This document shows positions 23,800-30,022 of a stretch of 30,022 nucleotides of DNA, piece by piece. How positions within the stretch are numbered: the first letter of the stretch is position 1; every line of letters begins with the position of its first letter. The notes beneath the pieces were generated by a model that worked only from the letters and a program-made list of their open reading frames with translations, did no database searches and had not been told where the DNA came from. Source of the DNA: AP-15 sp050729795 (GTDB lineage Bacteria; Pseudomonadota; Alphaproteobacteria; ATCC43930; CGMCC-115725); contig JBOHME010000049.1 in the NCBI GenBank assembly GCA_050729795.1, positions 1 to 30,022 of the forward strand, in the 5' to 3' direction. The position numbers and the translations under genes were made by a program.

Positions 23800-25532
23800 A
23801 ACTGCAACCCGAGGGGGCGTCGGCGAAAGAAAGCTTCGCGGCGCTGCTCGACGAATCGCTCGGCATGGTCAATGGGGTCGAGGGCACTGTCGTCAAGGGC
23901 CGGGTCATCGCGGTCGAAAACGATGCGGTGCTGATCGATGTCGGTCTCAAATCGGAAGGCCGGGTGCCGTTGAAGGAATTCGCCGCCGGCGGCGGTGAGC
24001 CCAGCCTCAGTGTCGGCGATACCGTCGAGGTGTTCCTCGAACGCATGGAGGACAAGAACGGTGAGGCCCAGCTGTCGCGCGAAAAAGCGCGGCGCGAAGA
24101 GGCCTGGACCCAGCTGGAAAAGAGCTTTCAGGCGAATGATCGGGTCTCCGGGGTGATCTTTGGCCGGGTCAAGGGCGGCTTTACCGTCGATCTCAACGGC
24201 GCCGTTGCGTTTTTGCCAGGCAGCCAGGTCGACATCCGTCCGGTGCGCGACATCACCCCGCTCCTGGGCTCGCAGCAGCCGTTCCAGATCCTGAAGATGG
24301 ACCGCTCGCGTGGCAACATCGTCGTCTCGCGCCGCGCCGTGCTGGAGGAGAGCCGCGCCGAGCAGCGCTCCGAGCTGGTCGCCAGCCTCAAGGAGGGCCA
24401 GATCCTCAATGGTGTCGTCAAGAACATCACCGATTACGGCGCCTTTGTCGATCTCGGCGGTGTCGATGGTCTGCTGCATGTGACCGACATCGCCTGGCGA
24501 CGCATCAACCATCCTTCGGAAGCCCTGCATATCGGCCAGAACGTCAAGGTCCAGGTGATCCGCTTCAATCCGGAGACGCAGCGCATCTCGCTCGGCATGA
24601 AGCAGCTCGAGGCCGATCCGTGGGAGGGGGTCGAGCTCAAATACCCGGCCGGCGCCAAGTTCAAGGGCCGCGTCACCAACATCACCGATTACGGCGCCTT
24701 TGTCGAACTGGAGCCGGGGGTCGAGGGGCTGGTGCACGTCTCGGAAATGAGCTGGACCAAGAAGAACGTCCACCCCGGCAAGATCGTCTCGACCAGCCAG
24801 GAGGTCGAGGTCATGGTGCTCGATGTCGATCCGCAGAAGCGGCGCATCAGCCTCGGGCTCAAGCAGACCCTCGCTAATCCGTGGGATACGTTTGCCGACG
24901 ACCATCCGATCGGCAGCGAGCTCGAAGGCGAGGTGCGAAACATCACCGAATTCGGGCTGTTCGTCGGATTGCCGGGCGAAATCGACGGCATGGTCCACCT
25001 CTCCGACATCGACTGGAACCGCGCCGGCGAAGACGCCATCAACAATTACCACAAGGGCGAGGCGGTACGGGTCAAGGTCCTCGATGTCGATATCGACAAG
25101 GAGCGCATCAGCCTCGGCATCAAGCAGCTCGAAGCCGATCCGTTCGAGGCCGGGATGGCCAAGCTGCGCAAGGGCGAGGTCGTGACCGGCACGATCGCCG
25201 GGATCACCGAGGGCGGGGTCGAGGTGTCGGTCGGTGACGGCATGTTGGGCTTTATCCGCAAATCCGAATTGTCGCGCGATCGCAGCGAGCAGCGGCCCGA
25301 CCGGTTCGCGGTCGGCGAGAAGGTCGATGCCAAGGTGACCGCGATCGATCGTGCGACACGCAAGGTGGCGCTGTCGATCAAGGCACGGGAGGTGGACGAG
25401 GAGAAGCGCGCGATGGCCGAGTTCGGCTCTTCGGATTCGGGAGCGAGCCTCGGCGATATCCTCGGTGCTGCGATCAGCCGGGCACGCCGGCAGGATGCGG
25501 ATCGGCAGGACGAGAGCGCGGACAAGGACTGA
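23790..25532 (+). CDS. rpsA: 30S ribosomal protein S1
   Basis: This 580-residue protein is ribosomal protein S1, which helps bind and unfold mRNA leaders on the small subunit. Six S1 (OB-fold) repeats can be traced, roughly at 30-100, 115-185, 200-272, 286-358, 373-446 and 460-530, with the third and fourth carrying nearly identical NITDYGAFV motifs and repeated RISLGxKQ endings. The N-terminal 30 residues form the ribosome-docking region. AAGGAGAAGG directly precedes ATG 23790, a very strong ribosome binding site inside the 3' end of cmk. Length fits the alphaproteobacterial form. Confidence 0.97.
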   Translation: MALELQPEGASAKESFAALLDESLGMVNGVEGTVVKGRVIAVENDAVLIDVGLKSEGRVPLKEFAAGGGEPSLSVGDTVEVFLERMEDKNGEAQLSREKARREEAWTQLEKSFQANDRVSGVIFGRVKGGFTVDLNGAVAFLPGSQVDIRPVRDITPLLGSQQPFQILKMDRSRGNIVVSRRAVLEESRAEQRSELVASLKEGQILNGVVKNITDYGAFVDLGGVDGLLHVTDIAWRRINHPSEALHIGQNVKVQVIRFNPETQRISLGMKQLEADPWEGVELKYPAGAKFKGRVTNITDYGAFVELEPGVEGLVHVSEMSWTKKNVHPGKIVSTSQEVEVMVLDVDPQKRRISLGLKQTLANPWDTFADDHPIGSELEGEVRNITEFGLFVGLPGEIDGMVHLSDIDWNRAGEDAINNYHKGEAVRVKVLDVDIDKERISLGIKQLEADPFEAGMAKLRKGEVVTGTIAGITEGGVEVSVGDGMLGFIRKSELSRDRSEQRPDRFAVGEKVDAKVTAIDRATRKVALSIKAREVDEEKRAMAEFGSSDSGASLGDILGAAISRARRQDADRQDESADKD

Positions 25533-25747
25533 GCGGCACCGCGGCACCTCCCCGGGCCGGACTGTCCCCGCCGCCGATCGCGAAGAGTCGCTGATGGCGG
25601 CGGGCGGCCGGTTCCGGCGCGAGGGCGCTGGCGCGAGACAGAGGCGCAGGTGGGAGCCCAGGCCGGTTGGCGATGCGCACCCCTGCGCGGCTTGACCGCG
25701 GCGCGGCGGTTTGGCAGGTTGGTCGCCCAGGCCGTGGGGCGAGGATG
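25533..25747. other. rpsA-ihfB intergenic region
   Basis: This 215-nt stretch holds no gene. A TTGACC hexamer at about 25692-25697 could be a -35 for ihfB but its 17-nt distant partner is a poor -10. No clear terminator with a T run follows rpsA, so read-through into ihfB is possible. Confidence 0.35.
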
Positions 25748-26041
25748 ATGACAAAATCGGAGCTTGTGCAGAAGCTGTCCGAAACCAATCCGCACCTCTA
25801 TCAGCGTGACGTCGAGGTCATTGTCACCGCGATCTTTGACGAGATCGCGGCGGCGCTGGCGCGTGGTGACCGCGTCGAGCTGCGCGGCTTTGGAGCGTTT
25901 TCGGTCAAACGGCGGGATGCCCGTGTCGGACGCAACCCGCGTACCGGCGACAGTGTACGGGTCGCCGAAAAGCACATCCCCTTTTTCAAAACCGGCAAGC
26001 AGCTGCGCGATCGCCTGAACCAGGTCGCACCGGCAGCCTAG
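25748..26041 (+). CDS. ihfB: Integration host factor subunit beta
   Basis: This 97-residue DNA-bending protein pairs with IHF alpha to bend DNA at recombination, replication and transcription sites. The HU/IHF fold is complete: MTKSELVQKL start, helix pair, RVELRGFGAFSVKRR (42-56) and the DNA-intercalating arm GRNPRTG (61-67) with proline P64, then IPFFKTGKQLRDRLN (77-91). The phrase NPHLYQRDVE is characteristic of alphaproteobacterial IHF beta. Tandem ATGs at 25745 and 25748 are both possible; 25748 gives the standard MTKSEL N-terminus with GGGG at 25736-25739. The order rpsA-ihfB-lapA is conserved in Proteobacteria. Confidence 0.95.
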   Translation: MTKSELVQKLSETNPHLYQRDVEVIVTAIFDEIAAALARGDRVELRGFGAFSVKRRDARVGRNPRTGDSVRVAEKHIPFFKTGKQLRDRLNQVAPAA

Positions 26042-26093
26042 CTCGAGTGGTGCCGCGCCGGCGAGTCCGAGCGGGGTGAGGCGTGCCGGCCGG

Positions 26094-26429
26094 ATGAGGG
26101 TTCTCTACTGGATCGTGGTGCTGGTCCTCGCGGCTGTGCTGAGCCTGTTTGCCGCGTCCAATCGGCAGGCCGTCTCGCTCGGCCTGTGGCCCTTGCCGTA
26201 TCTGGTGCAGCTGCCGCTTTACCTGACGATCCTGTTGTCTCTGCTGGCCGGTTTTGTCATTGGCGCGCTCGCCGCGTGGATCGCCGGGCGCCGCTGGCGG
26301 CGCGAGGCCCGGCGCGGCCGGCGGCGAAGCGAAGCCTTGGCCCGCGAGCTCGCCGCGACCCAGGCTCGGCTCGCGGGTGCCGCCGATCGTCCGGTCCATC
26401 CGGAGACAAAGGGCATACAAAGTTTTTGA
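26094..26429 (+). CDS. LapA-domain (DUF1049) inner membrane protein
   Basis: This 111-residue protein has two hydrophobic helices (about 3-22 and 40-63) around the family's ASNRQAVSLGLWPLP segment (21-35), followed by a strongly basic, helical cytoplasmic tail with alternating Arg/Ala/Glu that likely forms a coiled coil. This is the LapA domain form that in E. coli works with LapB in control of lipopolysaccharide synthesis; no lapB gene follows here. ATG 26094 begins the first helix; GTG at 26076 is an in-frame alternative. It lies 52 nt after ihfB on the same strand, the usual neighbour. Confidence 0.85.
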   Translation: MRVLYWIVVLVLAAVLSLFAASNRQAVSLGLWPLPYLVQLPLYLTILLSLLAGFVIGALAAWIAGRRWRREARRGRRRSEALARELAATQARLAGAADRPVHPETKGIQSF

Positions 26430-26453
26430 CCTGCCCGGCGCAAGGGGTCCAGT

Positions 26454-27413
26454 GTGCGCATCGATAGAGACCGATCCGAAAGCGCACCCCCGTCAATGGA
26501 CCTTCCTGAAAGCGTGGCCGCCCTAGGCGAGCGGCTCGGCGAAACCGACGAGATCGTGCCCGATCCGCAATTGCTGACCGGTGCCGATGTCTTTGCCAGC
26601 GAGCGGGACCGGCTGTTCATGCGGCCGTGGATCGCCGTCGATCACGTGAGCCGGCTCGACGGCAACGAACGGTTTTTCCGGTTCGACGCCGCGACCCGCT
26701 CGATCCTTGTCACCCGCGACAAGAGCGGCCGGCTGCGGGCGATGCGCAATGTCTGCATCCATGCCGGCTACCCGGTTTGCGAGGCCGAGGACGGGGCGGC
26801 CGAGCGGCTTGTCTGCCCGTACCACGGGTGGGAGTTCGCGCTCGACGGCCGGCTGCTCGAACCGGATCTGACGGCGCGCATCGATCCGGCGCGGCTGCGG
26901 CTGGCGAACCATCCGGTTGCGGTTGGCGGCGGCTTGATCTTTGTCGACCTGTCGGCGCCCGCCGGCGCCGACGATCCGGTGCTGCCGGCACCGATTGCCG
27001 CCTGCGTGCCGCAATGGCTCGCCGATGCCGAGGTCACCCAGCGGACCCGATACACCGCCAATTGGAACTGGAAATACGCGCTGCAGCTTGTGAAATCGTC
27101 GCCGCACCTGCTGTTCGACGCGCCCGGCGAGGCCGTTTCCGCGGAATTCGGCCCGCTGAGCCTGATGCTGGCGCGGCCACACGAGGCGGCCCTGCTGCGG
27201 GTCGTTCCGAAATCCGCCGCGCGCACCGATATCCAGCTGACCAGGATGGTCCCACGCGGCACCGGCTCACCGATCACGGCCGCCGAGCCGGACCGGGTCG
27301 ACCGCTTGGCCGAAGGCCTGCAGGCGGCGGGTGACGCCGCGGCGGTAGACCGGTCGGCCGAGCTCGATCGGCCGTTTTTCGCATGGTACTGGTCGCTGAT
27401 GTCAGCCGACTGA
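26454..27413 (+). CDS. Rieske [2Fe-2S] oxygenase-like protein with degenerate catalytic domain
   Basis: This 319-residue protein has an N-terminal Rieske domain of the ring-hydroxylating oxygenase alpha type: C101-x-H103 in NVCIHAGYP and C121-x2-H124 in LVCPYHGWEF ligate a [2Fe-2S] cluster. The second half is short (about 170 residues against roughly 280-300). Where the oxygenases have N-W-K-x4-N-x2-E-x-Y-H-x4-H for mononuclear iron, it reads NWKYALQLVKSSPHLLFDA: H218 remains but the second histidine is alanine and the Glu and Asn are replaced. It may be an electron carrier or a sensor rather than an oxygenase. GTG 26454 has AAGGGG at 26442-26447; ATG 26496 is an alternative. It sits between lapA-like and yicC genes. 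Confidence 0.8.
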   Translation: MRIDRDRSESAPPSMDLPESVAALGERLGETDEIVPDPQLLTGADVFASERDRLFMRPWIAVDHVSRLDGNERFFRFDAATRSILVTRDKSGRLRAMRNVCIHAGYPVCEAEDGAAERLVCPYHGWEFALDGRLLEPDLTARIDPARLRLANHPVAVGGGLIFVDLSAPAGADDPVLPAPIAACVPQWLADAEVTQRTRYTANWNWKYALQLVKSSPHLLFDAPGEAVSAEFGPLSLMLARPHEAALLRVVPKSAARTDIQLTRMVPRGTGSPITAAEPDRVDRLAEGLQAAGDAAAVDRSAELDRPFFAWYWSLMSAD

Positions 27414-27545
27414 GGAGTGCCGCCCCAGACCAGGGTCAAGGCTCCAGACCGGGGTAGAGGGCCGGTGTCGCATCACAAATGCGGCGACTGGCGCGCGCGA
27501 CGATCCGCTGCGATGTCGCCGTCTTCAAATCGAAGGAAGAGAAGC

Positions 27546-28427
27546 GTGAGTGTGGCGAGCATGACCGGGTTTGCGCGGGTGCAGGGTGAGGCACACGAGA
27601 TCGCGTGGACCTGGGAGGTCAAGAGCGTCAACGGGCGCTCCCTCGATTTGCGGCTGCGGCTCGCGCCGGGTTTTGACGCGCTCGAACCGGAGCTGCGCGC
27701 GGCATTTGTGCGCCGGCTGCGCCGCGGCAATGTCTCGGCCAATCTTTTGGTGACGCGCACCGCACCCATGGCGCTGCGCATCAATCGCCAAGCCCTGGGA
27801 CAGCTCGTCTCGCTGATCGGCGAGCTGAGCGGTGAGATCGAAGCCGCACCACCGCGGCTCGACGGCCTCCTGGCGCTGCGCGGTGTGATCGAAACCGTCG
27901 AGGACGAGGACGCGGCGGTGGCCGAGGCGCGCCGCCGTGAGGTGCTCGCCGGATGGCCCGTAGCGCTAGACCGGCTGGTCGCCGCCCGCGCCGAAGAGGG
28001 GGCCCGCATCGCCCAGCTGCTCGCGGCCCAGCTCGACGAGATGGGCGCGCTCGTCGCCGCTGCAGAGGACAGTGCCGCGGCTCAGCCTGGGATGATCCTC
28101 GAACGGCTGCGCACGGTGCTGGCCGGCCTCGCCGAGAACACGCCGCCGCTGCCCGAGGAGCGCATCGCGCAGGAGGTGGCCTTGCTGGCGGCACGCGCCG
28201 ACATCCGCGAGGAGCTGGCGCGGCTGCGCGCCCATCTCGAGCAGGCTGGCGAGCTGCTCGACGAGGGCGAGGCGATCGGGCGGCGGCTCGATTTTCTGTG
28301 CCAGGAGCTGAACCGCGAGGCCAACACGCTGTGCTCGAAATCAGCCGATATCACGCTGACCCGTACCGGGCTCGCGCTCAAGGCGGTGATCGAGCAGTTC
28401 CGCGAGCAGGTGCAGAATATCGAGTGA
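27546..28427 (+). CDS. yicC: YicC/YloC-family endoribonuclease
   Basis: This 293-residue protein is a member of the YicC/YloC family, cytoplasmic endoribonucleases implicated in small-RNA turnover. It begins with the family signature SMTGFARVQG and EVKSVNGRSLDLRLRL, and ends with the DUF1732 segment containing EELARLRAHLEQ, RRLDFLCQELNREANTLCSKSAD and AVIEQFREQVQNIE. The start at GTG 27546 is chosen because AAGGA lies 7-8 nt upstream; ATG 27561 is also in frame. The stop TGA 28425-28427 abuts the stop of the convergent kinase gene with no base between. In many Proteobacteria yicC is followed by gmk, which is absent here. Confidence 0.93.
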   Translation: MSVASMTGFARVQGEAHEIAWTWEVKSVNGRSLDLRLRLAPGFDALEPELRAAFVRRLRRGNVSANLLVTRTAPMALRINRQALGQLVSLIGELSGEIEAAPPRLDGLLALRGVIETVEDEDAAVAEARRREVLAGWPVALDRLVAARAEEGARIAQLLAAQLDEMGALVAAAEDSAAAQPGMILERLRTVLAGLAENTPPLPEERIAQEVALLAARADIREELARLRAHLEQAGELLDEGEAIGRRLDFLCQELNREANTLCSKSADITLTRTGLALKAVIEQFREQVQNIE

Positions 28428-29024
28428 TTACGGGTCAGCCTCGGCGCGGGAGCAACTGTCCGCGCTCGTCCGCCACGCCCGGTAGGCGGCGAGGACCATC
28501 GCCGTCACCGTCGGCAGACCATTATATTTCGTGTTGATCACGAGGTCGAAATTCAACGGCTCGGTCGGGTTGACGCCATAGAGCGCGTGGTATCGCTTCT
28601 GCTCGCTGGCAAATCGGCGATCGATGCTTGCGCGCACTTCTTCGACCGAGGCGGCGCTCTCGCTCTGCCGGCCCTCGTCCCGCAAGTTGTTGAAGATGCG
28701 CGCCGCCGCGGTATGGCGGTCAAGGACCAGGAACACCTTGAACGATTGCGGCATCCATTGCCACGCCATGCGCGAATCGATGACGAGCTTATCCTCGCTG
28801 CGGTATTTCTCCTGCAAAAGATGGTCTACCTTACGATCGATGTCTTGCTGGATTTCGGCCGAAATATTCATCGCTTCGATCGATTCACCCCGTTCCGCGG
28901 CCAGCTGCCGGAACAGATCGCCGGACGAAAAATGCTGAAAGCCGAGCCCCGAGGCGACCGCTTTCGCGGTCGAGGATTTGCCGGAACCGGGTGATCCCGC
29001 GATGGTGATGATTGGCCGCTTCAT
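28428..29024 (-). CDS. Archaeal-type CMP kinase-like P-loop kinase
   Basis: This 198-residue protein resembles the archaeal cytidylate kinase family (Cytidylate_kin2/TIGR02173), not the bacterial Cmk. Visible parts are the P-loop GSPGSGKSS (10-18), the substrate-side FSSGDLFRQLAAERGESI (32-49), VIDSRMAW (81-88), and the C-terminal QKRYHALYGVNPTEPLNFDLVINT (142-165), which follows the archaeal pattern of a RY..IYGI stretch then a FDLVIDT stretch. It would phosphorylate a small substrate such as CMP, but this has not been shown for bacterial members. GGGAGGA precedes ATG 29024. It ends flush against yicC and lies 160 nt downstream of rsmA, where gmk might be expected. It is not guanylate kinase: the GMK signature is absent. 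Confidence 0.8.
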   Translation of the reverse strand: MKRPIITIAGSPGSGKSSTAKAVASGLGFQHFSSGDLFRQLAAERGESIEAMNISAEIQQDIDRKVDHLLQEKYRSEDKLVIDSRMAWQWMPQSFKVFLVLDRHTAAARIFNNLRDEGRQSESAASVEEVRASIDRRFASEQKRYHALYGVNPTEPLNFDLVINTKYNGLPTVTAMVLAAYRAWRTSADSCSRAEADP

Positions 29025-29126
29025 TGGGCGATCCTCCCGGATCGGCGGCCGAGGGTCAACGAGGTCGCGGTGCCGGATGCCCCTTGTGGTGGATCGCCCC
29101 AGCCGATTTTGTTTCTTCCTTGCGAC

Positions 29127-29155
29127 GGACCGCCCGGCCGGTCGGGGAGCGGTCC
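29127..29155. repeat. GC-rich palindrome downstream of rsmA
   Basis: GGACCGC (29127-29133) pairs with GCGGTCC (29149-29155), with a further small inner CCGG pairing. It lies about 30-60 nt past the rsmA stop and could slow transcription, but no T run follows on the minus strand, so I do not call it an intrinsic terminator. Confidence 0.45.
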
Positions 29156-29184
29156 CGGGTACACCCGTTTGGGTTGCCCCGCGC

Positions 29185-30022
29185 CTATGCCAGCGCTTCG
29201 AGCGCGCGGGCGAGGGCGCAGAACTGGACGACCGTCAGCTCCTCGGCGCGGGCAGTCGGCGCCACCCCGGCACGGTCGAGCAACGGCCCGACCGGGGTCC
29301 CGAGCGTGGCAAGGCTCGAGCGCAGCATCTTGCGGCGCTGCCCAAAGGCGGCGGCGGTGACCCGTTCGAGGACGTTTTTGGCGGCTGGCGCCAACGGTTC
29401 GGCGCGCGGCGTGATCGCCACCACGGTCGAGATCACCTTGGGCGGCGGGGTGAAGGCGCGGGCCGGCACGTCGAACAGCAGTCGCGGCTCCGCCAGCCAC
29501 TGGGTCCGCACCGACAGCCGGCCATAAGGCTTGCTCCGCGGTGCTGCGACGAGCCGCAGCGCCACCTCGCGCTGGAGCATCAGGGTAAGGCCGAGGAATT
29601 CGCCGATCCGGTCGAGCCAGCCGAGCAGCAGCGGGGTCGCGATGTTGTATGGCAGGTTGGCAACGATCTTGCGCGGTGGTTCAGCCAAAGCGCAGAGATC
29701 GAGCGCCAAAGCGTCGCCGGCGACGATTTCGAGGCGGCCGGGGTGGGCGGCGGCGAGCTCGGCGAGTGCTGCGAGACAGCGCGGGTCACGCTCGATCGCG
29801 ATCACCCGGTGCGCACCCGCAGCCAGGAGCGCGCGGGTCAGGCCGCCAGGTCCGGCGCCGATCTCGATCACGCTGGTCCGGTCGAGCGGCCCGGCGGCGC
29901 GGGCGATCCGACCGGTCAGATTGAGGTCGAGCAGAAAGTTCTGGCCGAGCCTGCGCTGCGCCGTGATGCCGTGCCGGGCGATGATTTCGCGCAGCGGCGG
30001 CAGCGCGGCAGCCGGCTCGGCC
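29185..30022 (-). CDS. rsmA: 16S rRNA (adenine1518-N6/adenine1519-N6)-dimethyltransferase (5' truncated by window)
   Basis: The last 279 codons of RsmA (KsgA) are present; the start lies past 30022. The enzyme dimethylates two adjacent adenines in the 3' hairpin of 16S rRNA during 30S maturation. The N-terminal part reads LREIIARHGITAQRRLGQNF, then motif I VIEIGAGPGGLTRALL, an acidic IERDPR, and the catalytic motif IV NLPYNIATPLL. The C-terminal part with PRAFTPPPKVISTVV (here DVPARAFTPPPKV) and AAAFGQRRKMLRSSL is standard. Nothing suggests truncation other than the window edge. Confidence 0.96.
   Translation of the reverse strand, partial: AEPAAALPPLREIIARHGITAQRRLGQNFLLDLNLTGRIARAAGPLDRTSVIEIGAGPGGLTRALLAAGAHRVIAIERDPRCLAALAELAAAHPGRLEIVAGDALALDLCALAEPPRKIVANLPYNIATPLLLGWLDRIGEFLGLTLMLQREVALRLVAAPRSKPYGRLSVRTQWLAEPRLLFDVPARAFTPPPKVISTVVAITPRAEPLAPAAKNVLERVTAAAFGQRRKMLRSSLATLGTPVGPLLDRAGVAPTARAEELTVVQFCALARALEALA

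Noticed and set aside
23796..25754. Very long minus-strand open frame (652 codons) opposite rpsA
   Set aside because: It mirrors rpsA codons in a GC-rich genome; its translation is repetitive His/Asp/Leu-rich sequence reflecting the S1 repeats and has no family or ribosome site.
28428..29024. Guanylate kinase (gmk), expected beside yicC
   Set aside because: The sequence lacks the guanylate kinase signature and follows the archaeal CMP kinase pattern.
29127..29155. Intrinsic terminator after rsmA
   Set aside because: A hairpin is possible, but no T run follows it in the direction of transcription.

Overview
The window reads as a piece of an alphaproteobacterial chromosome, probably Rhodospirillales-like; the exact genus cannot be fixed from sequence alone. 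Support comes from the high GC coding sequence, the core order FYDLN/TIGR02300 acidic zinc-ribbon gene, tRNA-Ala(GGC), aroA, cmk, rpsA, ihfB, lapA-like gene, and an aroA closest to the Agrobacterium CP4 type.

Positions 1-3850 look like an accessory edge. They hold the 3' end of an IS630-family transposase, a short FkbM-methyltransferase remnant cut at the IS boundary, a perfect 5 x 20 bp tandem repeat, a possible 26-codon leader ORF, a GT9-like glycosyltransferase, and a 538-residue fusion of two unrelated methyltransferase domains joined by a coiled coil. Codon choice here is visibly less GC-biased than in the rest of the window.

Positions 3950-13260 form a surface-polysaccharide region. 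It has a KpsMT/Wzm-Wzt type ABC exporter (ATPase and permease), a flavoprotein-fold protein with a repetitive tail, a DUF218 membrane protein, two CelD/FemAB-like acyltransferases, two GT4 glycosyltransferases (one of the exosortase-A-associated type), and a UDP-glucuronate 4-epimerase. The acyltransferases and glycosyltransferases are arranged as a mirror image around 9.8 kb.

Positions 13280-21000 are a mixed metabolic stretch: two divergent GNAT acetyltransferases, two small lipoproteins, a class III CoA-transferase, an M20 amidohydrolase, a Nu-class-like glutathione transferase and a class V aminotransferase. A REP-like palindromic element sits between two convergent genes.

Positions 21000-30022 are core genome: tRNA-Ala with its terminator, the FYDLN protein, aroA-cmk-rpsA (overlapping, one operon), ihfB, a LapA-domain protein, a Rieske protein with an eroded catalytic domain, yicC, an archaeal-type CMP kinase-like gene lying where gmk is commonly found, and the 5'-truncated rsmA. 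I see no CRISPR array, rRNA, phage or complete defence system. The most unusual items are the double methyltransferase, the second, archaeal-type CMP kinase, the degenerate Rieske protein and the CP4-like EPSP synthase carrying glycine at the glyphosate-determining position.
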